The notes under the pieces are model-generated. The model was not told the DNA's origin. It made no database searches and saw only the letters and a list, made by a program, of their open reading frames with translations. From Tetrastigma voinierianum (taxonomy: Eukaryota; Streptophyta; Magnoliopsida; Vitales; Vitaceae), in NCBI GenBank assembly GCA_016808115.1, contig JAEQBH010001391.1:310001-374000 (forward strand): a DNA stretch of 64,000 nt, read 5' to 3'. This document shows, in pieces, positions 11,519-22,289 of the stretch. Both the position numbers and the translations under genes were made by a program. Numbering within the stretch: position 1 is the stretch's first letter; the number at the start of each line of letters is the position of its first letter.

Positions 11519-12179
11519 TATTCCAAGAACCATTTAACTGAAAAGAAGATTGCGCATTAAGAAACTCCAGTGTTAACAGTCAATATTTAGATCTCGTATG
11601 ATTTCAAATGTGACTCCGCTGAAATCGCCTTCGGAATCTGGCTACCACGCCTAATTTCGTGGATCTCCGAGGAGGCCTGGATTTCCACGCTTTTCGAGAC
11701 GTGGTGCCTGACATGACACATGGCAAGGTAAGGATGCCACATGACAATTCTAAGAGGTGAAACTGGCAAGAGCCATGCGGGTTCACTAAAAAGGAATTTA
11801 CTACATCGAGTCACATGGGTGGCATGATTCCATGGCTCATATTAAACCATGTAGGGTATGATGTCATAAAAAGAAATAAGGAAATAAGGAAAATGGAGGG
11901 CCACACATTTGGCTTGAGGAAGGGAAAAGGAAACTTCCTTCTCTTGACCCATACGGTCAATGCCCATCCAAATGGGAGAAAATGACCAAAGGAGGAGGAG
12001 AAAATGCAAAGAGAGAGGAGAAAATGGGGAGAAAATGAAAGGGAAATGAGATGAGAAATGAGAAAAAAGGAAAGAAAAAGCAAAAAGGAAAGAAAATAAG
12101 GAAAGAAAGAAACAAGAAAGAAAAGAGTTCGTATGGAGAAAGAAAAGAAACGGAGAAAGAAGGAAAAGGGAAAGGGAAA
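11519..12179 (+). repeat. 5' LTR of F, left part
   Basis: Aligns with 26301-26825 of the 3' LTR from GCTACCACGCC (11641) onward, including TGGAGGGCCACACATTTGG and a long purine-rich stretch. The first 120 bases are poorly conserved, so the left edge is uncertain by tens of bases. Confidence 0.7.
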
Positions 12180-13561
12180 TGATTAGTGCCCAAAAAGTGC
12201 TATTTTGAACCCTATTTTTACTAGGTTTTGAGCGCTTTTTATGTACTAATTGTTATAATTAACCCAATTGACATGTTCGGGTCCCTATTGCACTTCATCG
12301 ATTTTCGTGGCAATTCTTAAGGCTTTTTAGCTAATCATGCCAACATTGTTGAGTCGATCCAAACATGAAGAATTCGAGTCAAACTCAACATCATAGATCA
12401 GAGACCAAGAGGAAAGAAGTGCATAAAATAGAAGAAAAATGAAGTAGGGACCAATGTTACAAAGAGCTGCCGAGGAACAAAGTACAAATTCTATGCCGAC
12501 ATTTCGTGATAGCGAAATTTCGCTATCATAGGGAATTTTTGCTATATAGAGAAAATCACTGTGCATAGCGAAATTTCGTCTCGTTGTTCAAACAACTCCG
12601 CTGGCTTTTCTCCTTTCTACCCCTTGTAATAGCCTTTTGTTTCGGGGCTTTTGTTTTTGTAACTTCCTCGTTATGCACACTATATGTTTAAAGTCAAGGT
12701 TTGTAAACATCAATCACTTCGCACAAATTTTCGAGAAGCTTCACTTTCCCGCTTCGCCTTCTCTCGCTTTCATTTTCTTTCCTTTATTTTACATTTTTCG
12801 GCTACCAAACACTCCCTCTGAGGATGACAACCTCGCAGGATGTTTGGGCTAGACCTTCCTCTCCCTAAAGAGGAGGGCCATGGCTAGGATTTGAGGTAAA
12901 CCGACGGTCCTCTGCTCTTAACGACGATTTTATGGGCATTTTATGTTCTATTTCACCTTAGGTTAAAATCTTTCTAGGGCAATAATTTCTACTAACGTGT
13001 ATTTAGAAAGCTTTTGGTTACAAGGGATGCTTATCACTAGATCCTCGTTATCCAGCTAGCTGTTTCCTATTAGTTACCGCAAGTAGGTAGGTTTTTGAGA
13101 TGATATCACTGTTAGAATATTTTGCCTGGGGCTAAATGCTATGTTTCAAAAGGGAAAATCATAGGGTCTAGGTTTTAAAGCTAAATGAAGATCCTGGGCT
13201 AGGAAATGACTATATGTCATGCTCCCCAATGCGCGAGGAAAAAGACCCTATGACATGTTAGCTGCCTTTAAACCATAAACCAAAGGGGTCTCGAAACTCA
13301 AGGGTTCTATTTACATTTTTTTTCTATTTTATTTTCAGCTAGAACAACTAACTCCCTGTTTTAACAGCAACCCTTAAAAATCCAAACTTGAAATTCACCA
13401 TTTTTGCCTTAATAGTAAGCTTATTCTCAGTAAAGAAAACCCATCCCCTGTGTTCGAATTCTAGATCAGTTATACTGGCAAAAGAGCTTGACTACGGCAG
13501 CGGGAGGAATATAGAATATAAATTTTGTTGATTCCGGATCACCCTACTGTGGCTCGAATCA
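12180..13561 (+). repeat. 5' LTR of C1
   Basis: Starts TGATTAGTGCCCAAAAAG and ends GTGGCTCGAATCA just before the PBS. Length 1382 bp. Only a brief palindrome cluster remains (about 12510-12575), and the TATA region (near 12680, ACTATATGTTT) is weakened compared with its sister LTR. Confidence 0.87.
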
Positions 13562-13563
13562 AA

Positions 13564-13580
13564 TGGCGTCGTTGCCGAGG
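13564..13580 (+). other. PBS of C1 (tRNA-Asp type)
   Basis: TGGCGTCGTTGCCGAGG differs at two positions from TGGCGCCGTTGCCGGGG, the complement of the 3' end of plant tRNA-Asp. It lies two bases after the LTR end. Confidence 0.75.
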
Positions 13581-13828
13581 ATGGTGCCTAAGTGCATTTG
13601 ACGTAGTCAGGAACACTCTGTGATCCCTACTCACAAGTAATCGTGAATTGCTTTTATATTTTACTACTTTCTTTTAGTTTCATATAAAAAAAAAGGGAAA
13701 GTTGTTATGTGATTGTTTTGTGTGTTGTCTTGTGTTGCCTGTTTTTGCTACAGGAATACATGTTTCAGTGGGCTTCAATACTAACCAAATGGAAGAGGGA
13801 AAATATTATAGTGGGTACCCTGTGGAGA
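13581..13828 (+). other. Leader of C1 with intron-like segment
   Basis: Homologous to 17248-17460 in C2. A GTGAATTGC..CTACAG stretch (about 13646-13753) corresponds to the GT..AG intron-like segment of C2. An ATG at 13789 opens a frame of about 26 codons that soon runs into LTR sequence, so no protein is made here. Confidence 0.45.
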
Positions 13829-13927
13829 GAAACCCTAGACCACTATACTGCAGTAGCTTACGACAGTAGGAGGAATTTAGGATACAAATATTGTTGATTC
13901 CGTATCACCCTACTATGGCACGAATCA
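13829..13927 (+). repeat. Duplicate LTR tail inside C1
   Basis: About 99 bp matching the last part of the C LTR (from the ACCCTAGACC block to TATGGCACGAATCA), followed by the first bases of a PBS (AATGGCACCGTTG). The join to the 3' region happens within CCGTTG, which both partners share. This is a template-switch or microhomology scar. Confidence 0.75.
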
Positions 13928-15379
13928 AATGGCACCGTTGGAAAGCTTAGAGAGTATAGAATCCAAATATTCGGAAAGAACATTTTTGAAATTATTATGA
14001 AGGTGTAATTTTAAAAAATGCCCTTAACCGTCATTTTTTTCCTCTATTTTCTTCTCCTAACTTGTTTGTTTGAAGCCCAAACGGAGTGAATAAGGTGTCG
14101 ATGGAAAGCTTGCAAAGTCTCCTATCCAACAACGATCACATCTCATCAAGGAGGTAACACTTCCTTCTCTACACTTTCCAATCCGAGCCCCATTTCGGAC
14201 ACTTAGATGTTTGGGTTGGGGGGAGAGTTAGCGAAGGAAGTGGATTTTGTATTTATGTTTTTGTTATTATTTTGAGCAAGCCCATTTTGTGATGTTCAGT
14301 GGCTTGCTGGGTTCCCTTTCTATAAAGTTGTTATACCATAAGACTTACTTTCAAAAATTTGGACATTTTGCAACCAAAGAAGTTTCGTGGTTTTGCTAAC
14401 ACAACGAGTTGGAAAATTGAAACTTTGTCCAATTCTATTGATGTTAGATTGGTTCCATGCTTGGTTGAGTGAATGATTAGTTGAATTCTTATTTATTTCG
14501 ACCTTTTTTATCCACATTTAGCTAACCACACACAGAGCACATTAGGTTTCAATGATAGGCTGAAAAACTATGCAACCTCCTTTACTTTGCACAACCTATC
14601 TTAGTGTCGTTGACCACCTTTAATAGGTTAAGGACCCCTGTGGAAAGAAGGCCAATGCGTCTTCGGAAAAAAAAAAGAAAAGAAAAGAAAAAGAATAAAA
14701 ATTGCAATGCTTTGCCTTGAAAGCGAAGGCACGGTCAGGGAGTATATGGCGAAAACCTTTGGGCAGGTGCTTACAAACCTTTCAGTTTGGGGGTCGCCGA
14801 CCTGAGTGTTCTCTACAATTGGATGGGTGGAGTTTAGCAAGTTAGCCAGGTGCTGGGTTTGAGAAATCATTCGGATGCGGGTGAAACACGAAGAGTTTGT
14901 GAATTGAGAAAGATCCTTATTACTTAGTGCCCTAAACCTTAATTGGTTGGGAGTCATCGGTAGATCCGTTACATGGACTTTGGTGAGAGGTCGATTCCTC
15001 GGCATTGCACCTTCTGACACAAAAAGTTGTGGAAAAAAGTAGGTCTAATCTATTTGGGTTGGTTAGCATGCTAGGTAAAACAGTAGTAGCTAGGTTGGGA
15101 GTCTTGGAGTTTGGCGATTTATTGTTGGCGATCAAACAAAACACTTAGATTTTAATTGGAAATTTAAGTTGATTCGCACGAAGGAGGCTCTTTGATACTT
15201 CAATTTTGTATGGCATTCATTCTCTCATGATAGTTATTGGACACGGCATTGATGATTCTTACTTAGGGTTAGGCAATACTCATTCACATCCTTTTTGAAA
15301 TATAATTTTTGTGAAAATTATTTTGTTATCGTTTTGTATGCTCTCTCTTTATTTTCTTCTTGCATTGCTAAGGGACTAG
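13928..15379 (+). other. 3' region of C1 up to the C2 insertion
   Basis: Homologous to 18990-20404 of C2 and, in reverse, to the 3' regions of A1 and A2. No sense ORF. The antisense frame 14628-15020 is listed separately. It stops at AAGGGACTAG, where C2 begins. The remaining few bases of C1 before its 3' LTR are on the far side of C2 (22270-22289). Confidence 0.75.
14628..15020 (-). other. Antisense reading frame, C1 copy
   Basis: A 130-codon frame opposite to C1, running through the pyrimidine tract and ending FHRGP, as does the C2 copy (19670-19903). Shared pieces include MTPNQLRFRA (compare MTPNHLRFRA in A2). I see no known domain. Conservation of the frame across A and C copies is the only argument for coding. 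Confidence 0.3.
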
Positions 15380-15699
15380 TGATTAGTGCCCAAAAAGTGA
15401 TATTTTAGTTCCTATTTTTTAATAGGTTTGGCGCTTTTGTGTACTAATTGTTATGGTCTTAATTTACATATTAAGGTCCCTATTATTCTAATGATCACAT
15501 TTGTGGCAAATTTGATTTTGCGAGGCTAATCACGCTAACATTGTTGAGTCGATCAAATGAAGAATTGAAGTCAAACTCAACATCATAGATCGGAGACTAA
15601 AGGAAAGAAAGAGAAAGAAAATAGAGAAGAAAAATGGCGAGGAAGAAAATGAAGAAACGAGCAGTGGCCAATGGGCAGTGCTTGCGAGGAGAAACCTGG

Positions 15700-15960
15700 A
15701 CTTTTCGCTAGGCTAGCGAAAATTCACTGTGGATAGCGAAATTTCTCAATTTCGCTATCTCACCTAATAATTCGCTAGCTAGCGAAATGTCCTTATTCCT
15801 AACAAAGGTATGAATTTTCATTTACTCACAAAATTTCGCTAAGCTAACGAAATTTCGCACAGCTAAGCGAAATTGCCTTTACTAGCGAAAATTCATGATT
15901 TCGCTATTTCTTGTGATTGCTACCTAGCGAGAATTTTTGAGCATAGCGAAATCCAGCACT
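15700..15960. repeat. TTTCGCTA palindrome array, C2 5' LTR
   Basis: Multiple GCTAGCGAAAT and TTTCGCTA units just upstream of the LTR TATA-like box. The sister LTR has a matching array at 20765-21010. Confidence 0.82.
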
Positions 15961-16379
15961 TGTGTCATGCTTTTGTAATTAATGTAACCGACTTCAATTT
16001 TTGGTGTATTACTCTCTCTTGTCCTTTAACTTAGCCAAATTGTTAGGCTTTCTTGTATTTCACATTTGAGTTGGCTGTATAAGCCCACCTTATAAGTTTG
16101 TAACCCGAACTTTAATCTTTCAGTAAATATCTGTGACTTTTCATTTCTTTTCAGTTTTCTCTCTTCTCTCTCCTCTTTCTCTCCCTTTCTTGGTTGCCAA
16201 ACACCCTCCAAGGATGACAACTTGGAGGATGAGCGGCTAAAACCACTTCCTTCTTGAAGTAAAAGGCTGCTGGGGGTGAGATCTTTAGGTTGCTGGTGGT
16301 TCCTGCTTTTCATACGCGGGTTTTTGTCATTTGGTTCCCAAATCTTCAACTCCTAGGTTTTGCTTTTTGATTTACTTTC

Positions 16380-16800
16380 TTGAATGATACTCTCCATGCT
16401 TTAGAATCCAGTGCATATTGAGTGAGAGATGTACTGTGGTTCTTTAGATGGTCTTTACGAGCCACTGAGGTAGGTTAAGGGGTTAGGGTTTCAAACTGAT
16501 AGTTGCATAACATTGAATGTCATTAATTTGGCCAATACTCTCCATGCTTTAGAATCAGTGCATATTGGTGAGAGATGTCATGGTTCTTTAGATAAGTCTT
16601 CTGAGCCTACAAAATGATATTTATATGTTAGGGTTTCTTAAATTAGAGGTTGCATAGCATTTAATGTTATTGGATTTGGTCAATCTCTCCATGCTTTAGG
16701 ATACGATTGCATAATTAGTGATATATATGCTTGTTGTTCTTTCTCTAGATAGTGCTTTCTGAGCCTACGAGATGATATTGAATGTTAGGGTTTCAAACTG
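16380..16800 (+). repeat. Diverged tandem repeat in C2 LTR (about 125-bp period)
   Basis: Units share CTCCATGCTTTAG, a stretch ending in a run like GTGAGAGATG, TTCTTTAGAT and GTTAGGGTTTC, starting near 16391, 16538 and 16685. The same series is in the other LTR at 21430-21830, so it predates insertion. Confidence 0.6.
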
Positions 16801-17229
16801 TAAAGGGGCCATAGATGCATGCTACCTGTATTGACTCAAATAGGAGTTGTTTCAAGGGTGAGGTTTGCTAGTTAAACATAGATCCGGTTATGCCATGGAC
16901 TATAGGTTGCATGTCATAACGCGAGGAAATTAACCCGGGGACCTCTCAGTTAGCCTAGGACCTTAAACACATTGATAGTGAGTTCTTTTTCTTATTTTCT
17001 TCATTTTATTTTTCGATTTGCAAACCATCCACTTCCACTGTTTTAACCCAACCCCAAAATCCAAATTTAATTCACCAGTTTGATTTCATTCAAATCATTT
17101 GTACGAAGAAAACCCATCTGTGTTCGACCACACAGACATTTATCGCTGCGGTAGCTTGACTACGGTAGGAGGAACCTCTGGATACAAATTTTGTTGATTA
17201 AAGCTCACCCTACAGTAGCGCGAATCAAA

Positions 17230-17247
17230 TGGGCGCCGTTCTGCAGG
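17230..17247 (+). other. PBS of C2
   Basis: TGGGCGCCGTTCTGCAGG corresponds to the tRNA-Asp-type site with an extra G and a damaged centre. It lies directly after the LTR end. Confidence 0.7.
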
Positions 17248-17310
17248 GATGGTGCCTTAGTGCAAGTGAGAAGGCTATTGAAACACTTGTGATCCTCATC
17301 CGCAATCTTG

Positions 17311-17413
17311 GTAAGTGCTTTTTATATTTCACAGCCATTTTCTTTTCATTTCATATAAAAAAAAAAAGCTGCTTTGGGATCGTTTACGTATTTGTTTTTG
17401 TGGCTATTTCAAG
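17311..17413 (+). other. Possible intron in the C2 5' leader
   Basis: GTAAGTGC after a G, a T-rich body with a poly-A blip, and TATTTCAAG at the 3' side. 103 bp. The C1 copy has GT..ACAG limits at the equivalent place. It would be removed between PBS and ORF. Splicing is inferred only. Confidence 0.3.
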
Positions 17414-17453
17414 CTGAGGATTGCATTTTCCGAGTGGTTTGAATTGAGAGAAA

Positions 17454-18548
17454 ATGGAATCCCATGGAGAGCAATACGGTCGGGAGGAGTAGCCTAGAGC
17501 TTACATGACAATGAGGAATTTATAGGAACCTTCCATAGCGATGTCAATGACACATGAGAAATCAAGCCCATATAGGTCTATGGGGGAATATAGAGACCAA
17601 TGGATGAGTGCACTGTCTATAATGTTCCCTCAACTTATATACCCCTCACAGTTTCTCCACATTTTACCTCAACTTCCCAAGAAGAACAACTACTAATTCC
17701 TTTATCCTCTTTGTTGAACAAGCCATCCCGACTTGAGCAAACAAGTGACAATTCACAGAGAGCAAAGGGTAGTGACTGCCCAGCTAATCAAGAAACCAGA
17801 CAGCTCGAGCTCCTTTCGAACAAGGAATCGGATGAGTTCCAAAGAAATTGATCAAAAATTTGACATCCAAAGTGAATCCATCTTAAAGTTTCACCAATCA
17901 AATTTGTTCAAGAAGAGGAAGAGAGTCCAAAGGAAGAGTGCCTAATGGTACCATGGTAGAGCCATGTTCCACAAAGAATACACATGTCTGCAGAAATTCT
18001 GAACTCAAACATTGTGTTTCGATGTCTCTGCTATGGGAGGCAGTTAAGGATGCAATCCCTCTCTAAGAGCCTGATCGAGGGAAGCAAAGGAAGAACACAA
18101 AGAGAACAATTTACCCCGCCTCATCGATTCAATTTCACACATCGCTTTGACTGCACCACAATCCCAAACTCCAAAACACCCCATCGCCAATGCCCAGCCA
18201 CCTATAACCCACCGCTGTTGTACACATCGCTCACAACAAACCACTACATCACCAGCTCCCAAAGCTTAAGTCCAACCCACCGGTCACCCATGCAAAATTC
18301 AAGAAGCTAGTGGCCATCAAGCCTATATTTTCGCTTACCATCAAAGGCACAAGGTCGCCTACTCATGCGTTACGGTCAAGGTGCCTTGCAGTGTCAGCTC
18401 TGACTGGGAGCACCAACCCCCTAAGATTGAGTCTGCTAGTTCCTGGGCAGCCTCCAAAGGTCTAAGGAAGTGGTTTGGGGAGCACGCCTCCCACTTTTTG
18501 GCTTGGATGGAGTTTGAAAGAGGATCTGATTTACTTGATTTCAACTAA
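17454..18548 (+). pseudogene. Short ORF of C2, frameshifted
   Basis: The only coding-like stretch in C2. ATG at 17454 (MESHGEQYGREE), then frames with NEEFIGTFHSDVNDT (near 17510-17550), YIPLTVSPHFTSTSQEE (17600-17851) and, at the end, VPCSVSSDWEHQPPKIESAS and ASHFLAWMEFERGSDLLDFN, ending at TAA 18546-18548. Total if continuous would be about 365 residues. It is glutamine/serine-rich with a possible coiled coil (SRLEQTSDNSQR). I do not recognise a named domain. It takes the place of gag and differs from the gag of family A. Confidence 0.55.
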
Positions 18549-18774
18549 GTTTACCCAACTTAAGAATCAATTTAAATCACTTGCTTTCAATTTCAACTTG
18601 TGTTACTTTATAGCTGTGTAAAATTTTGAAGCAGAATGCAAATTTTGAAAAACCTCGGGAATGAAGAAAGGACAGACTTTTCAGAACAATAGCTTAAAAA
18701 TTTCACACTAGAATAGAATGAGAAAAATAATATATAGTTTAAAATCAAGTAAAATTTTCACATTTAAATTTCTG

Positions 18775-18895
18775 CTAGCGAAAATTTTGGTGATAGCTTA
18801 AACCTGTGTTTTTCGCTATGAACGTAGTTAGCTTAAATTATAGCTTAAAAATTTCGCAAGATTGCGAAAATTGTTAAGATTGCGAATTCAAGTAA
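18775..18895. repeat. Internal palindrome half-site cluster in C2
   Basis: TAGCGAAAATTTTGG, TTTTTCGCTATG, TTTCGCAAGATTGCGAAA and several TAGCTTAAA variants. It is the LTR motif outside the LTR, just after the end of the C2 ORF. Confidence 0.65.
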
Positions 18896-19669
18896 CTTCT
18901 GCAAGGAAATTTTCATACGCCTCACAATTTTGACTCCAATTTTGTTTCGCTTCATAACTTTTTCATCCGACCTCGTTTTTAGCGTTTCGTACCGTTGGAA
19001 AGATTAGAGAGTGTAGAATCCAAATATGGCCATAAAGAACATTTTTGAGATTATTATGAAAGTGTAATTTTAAAAATGGTTCAATTGGTCACTTTTTTCC
19101 TCTATTTTCTTCTCCTAACTTGTTTATTTGAAGCCCAAACTAGAGGAATATGTGTCGATGGAAAGCTTGCGAAGTTTCCTATCCAGCAATTATCACATCT
19201 CATCATGAGGTAACACTTCCTTTCCCCTAATTTCCATTCCGAGTCCCATTTCTGACACCGAGATAAGCTCGGGGTCAGGTGAGAGCAGGTATGAAATGGA
19301 TTTGTATTTATGTTTTGTTATCATTTTGTTCGCCTATTTTGATGTTTAGTGGTTTGTCGGGTTCTCTTCTATAAAGTCGTTATATTAAAACAACTACTTT
19401 TTTCAAAATCGACCCATTTTGTAATCAAACTTGTGGTTACTAACCTGTGGTTTGAAAAAATTGAAGCTTTGTCCAATTCCTATTGATGCTAGATTGGTTC
19501 CATGCTTAGTCAGAGTGAATGATTAGTTGAATTTTATTGATTTCACCTTTTTCTTCCACCTTACACCACACACAAAGTTAATAATAGATTTCCAATGATG
19601 TGCTGAAAACTGTGCACCCTCCCTTAATTTGCATAACCTACCCTAGTTTCATTAACCGCCTTTAATAGG

Positions 19670-19903
19670 TTAAGGACCCCTGTGGAAAAAGAAAAAGAAT
19701 AAAAAGAAAAAGAAATGAAAAAAAGAAAAGAAAAAGAATAAAAATTGCAACGCTTTGCCTTGAAACCCGAGCACGGTCCGAGGGGTATATGGCGAAGCCT
19801 TAAAGCTCCTAAGTGTCTCTAAACCTTCACTGTCGGGAGTCACCGACTTGTTCAAGCATGGGTGGATGGGTGGATTTATGTCAGGTGTTGGAGTCTCGGT
19901 CAT
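19670..19903 (-). other. Antisense reading frame, C2 copy
   Basis: 77 codons, passing through the purine tract and ending FHRGP. Contains KASPYTPRTVLGFQGKALQF, comparable to FKGFRHIPLGPCSGFKAK in A2. No domain recognised. Confidence 0.3.
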
Positions 19904-20415
19904 TCAAGTCCTGGTGAAGCCTGTGAGAGTTTCAGGGTCGCTTGATCCTTTGGCTTGGATGCCCTAAACCTTAATCGTCGGGAGTCATCGGGTAATCTTC
20001 ACCTGACTCGATTTAAGTCGAAGTTTTTAGCATCGAGACCCTACAACACAAAAAAAGAATTGTGTGAACATGAGTATGGGTCCTCGATCTATTTAGGTTG
20101 GTTAGCATGCTAGGTCGTGGTGGTAGCTAGGTCAGGGGAGAGTGCGCTGACAAATATTATTGAGAGCTGATAAACAAACAATTAGATTTTGGTGGAAGTT
20201 TCTCGTCAGTCATCGAGAAGGAAGCTCTTGATACTGACTTTTGTGGCGGGCATTCATCTCTTCATGATATGGACACCTGCATTGATGATTCTACTAAGGG
20301 CTGACATTACTTCTTCACAACCTTTTTTAACTACAACCTTTAGCACATAATTTTTGTTATCTTTTTGTATGCTCTTTCTTTCTTTCTTTCATTGCTAAGG
20401 GACTAGCAATGTGTA

Positions 20416-20427
20416 GGTTGGGGGGTG
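20416..20427 (+). other. Polypurine tract of C2
   Basis: GGTTGGGGGGTG directly before TGATTAG of the 3' LTR. Confidence 0.88.
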
Positions 20428-22269
20428 TGATTAGTGCCCAAAAAGTGCTATTTTGAACCCTATTTTTAATAGGTTTTGAGCGTTTTTTGTGTACTAATTG
20501 TTGTAATTAACCCAATTTACATATTAAGGTCCCTATTATTCTAATGATCACATTTTGTGTCAAATTTTGCAGTTTTTGCGAGCTAATCACGCCAATATTG
20601 TTGAGTCGATCCAAATATGAAGAATTAAAGTCAAACTCAACATCATAGATCAGAGACTAGAAGGAAAGAAGAGAAGAAAATAGAAGAAAAATGAAGCAGA
20701 AGAAAATGAAAGAGAAGTAAAGAGAACAAGGGCTAAACGGAACAAAGAGTCGCAGAGAAACTCGGACTTTTCGCTAGGCTGGGGCGAAATTCACCGTGGA
20801 TAGCGAATTTCTCACTACTATCTTCTGTAACAGCTAGCCAGCGAAATGTCACATTCTAGCGAATATGCATTTTCATATTTCTCACAAGAATTTCGCTAAG
20901 CTAGCGAATTTTCGCTAGCTAGCGAAATTGCCACCGCCTAGTTTAAAATTCAGCACTCACTATCTCGTGATTTCGCCACCAGCGAAAATTTTGGGCCTTA
21001 GCGAATCCACCGCCTGTCATGCTTTTGCAATTAATGCCAACCGACTTCAATTTTGGTGTATTACTCTCTGTCCTTTAACTTAGCCAAATTGTTAGGCTTT
21101 CTTGTATTTTCACATTTGGGTCATATATAAGCCACCTTATAAGTTTGTAACCCTAACTTTAATCTTTCATGAAATATCTCGCGCAGCTTTCATTTTCTTT
21201 TTAGCTTTCTCTTCTCCTCTTTCTCCCCTTTCTTGGTTATGCCAAACACCTCCAAGGATGACAACTTGAGGATGAGCTGCCAAACCACTTCCTTCTGAAG
21301 TAAAAGGCCGCTGGGGTGAGATCTTTAGTCACCGGTGGTTCCCCGTTTCATGCACAGTTTTGTCATTTTTGGTTCCCAAATCTTCAACTCTAGGTTTTAG
21401 CTTTTTGATTTACTTTTCTAAAGCCAATACTTCATGCTTTAGAATCCAGTGCATATTGAGTGAGAGATGTACTGTGGTTCTTTAGATGGTCTCTACGAGC
21501 CACTAAGGTGTGTTAAGGGTTGGGGTTTCAACCGATAGCCGATAACATCAATGTCATTAATTTGGCCAATACTTCCATGCTTTAGAATCCGGGCAGATAT
21601 TGAGTGAGAGATAAATCGTGGTTCTTTAGATGGTCTTTACGAGCTTTCTAAAATGATATTTACATGTTAGGTTTCTAATAGGGTTTCGTGATAGCATTTA
21701 ATGTTATCATTCGTCAATACTCTCCATGCTTTCAGATACAAGGTATAATTAGCGTGATATATGTACCGTTGTTCTTGGGATGGTCTTACGAGCCTCTAGA
21801 TGATATTGAATGTTAGCTTCAAACCCGTAAAGGCCATAAGATGCATGCTACCCTGGTATTGACTCAAATAGGAGCTTTTTTCAAGGGTGAGGCTTGCTGT
21901 TAAACATAGATCCCAAGTATGCCATGGACTATAGGTTGCATGTCATAATCGCGAGGAAATTAACCCGGGGACTTCTCGCTAGCCTAGACCTTAAACTAGT
22001 GGCCCAATGCTTCAAGGAGTTCTTTTTTTTTTATTATTTTTCTTCATTTTATTTTCAGTTGCAAACCATCCACTTCCTCGTTTTTTAACCAAACCCCAAA
22101 ATCCAAATTAATTCACCGCTTGATTTCATTCAAATCATTGGTACGAAGAAACCCATCCCCGTGTTCGACCCTAGACCATTATGTCGCAAGAGCTCGACTA
22201 CCATAGTGAGGGAGGAACTACGACAAATTTTGTTGATTCCGCCTCACCCTACTGTGCACGACCAATCCA
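20428..22269 (+). repeat. 3' LTR of C2
   Basis: Sister of 15380-17227. Contains a palindrome array at 20765-21010 and TATATAAGCC near 21122. The end is blurred (CACGACCAATCCAG instead of CACGAATCA plus flank), so the exact edge is within 22265-22269. Confidence 0.87.
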
Positions 22270-22289
22270 GCAATGTGTTCACAGGGTGC
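22270..22289 (+). other. Residual 3' end of C1 (polypurine region)
   Basis: CAATGTGTTCACAGGGTGCG resembles the CAATGTGTAGGTTGGGGGGTG seen before the C2 3' LTR. It is the part of C1 that C2 separated from 15379. It leaves two LTRs of different elements only 20 bp apart. Confidence 0.65.

Larger units (their letters stand above)
15380..17227 (+). repeat. 5' LTR of C2
   Basis: Starts TGATTAGTGCCCAAAAAG and ends CAGTAGCGCGAATCA. Contains a palindrome array at 15700-15960 and a TATA-like GTATAAGCC near 16078. It also contains repeated blocks at 16380-16800 (CTCCATGCTTTAGAATC and GAGAGATG, three or more diverged copies). Confidence 0.88.
18549..20415 (+). other. 3' region of C2
   Basis: No sense ORF. 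Begins with AT-rich sequence holding another set of GCGAAA/TTTCGC half sites (18775-18895), then the block shared with C1 (from 18990) and with A1/A2 3' regions (about 19600-20415), including the purine run at 19683-19740. Confidence 0.75.
15380..22269 (+). mobile_element. LTR retrotransposon C2 (short-interior, non-autonomous), nested in C1
   Basis: Sister LTRs 15380-17227 (1848 bp) and 20428-22269 (about 1842 bp) flank a 3.2-kb interior with PBS, leader, one broken ORF, a 3' region and a polypurine tract. It was inserted into C1 at the AAGGGACTAG/CAATGTGT site beside C1's polypurine tract. The left flank is ACTAG; on the right ATCCAG precedes CAATGTG, which fits a blurred duplication. No pol motif and no room for pol. 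Confidence 0.85.

Noticed and set aside
11957..12193. Phe/Ser-rich membrane-like ORF on the minus strand (similar ones at 11811-12083, 26490-26919, 63775-63982)
   Set aside because: These are translations of purine-rich tracts in LTR sequence (poly-GAAA read on the other strand). Repetitive composition explains the apparent transmembrane helices.
18044..18262. Minus-strand Cys/Gly-rich 72-codon ORF
   Set aside because: Opposite the C2 ORF, with no recognisable domain; the sense-strand pieces continue on both sides.
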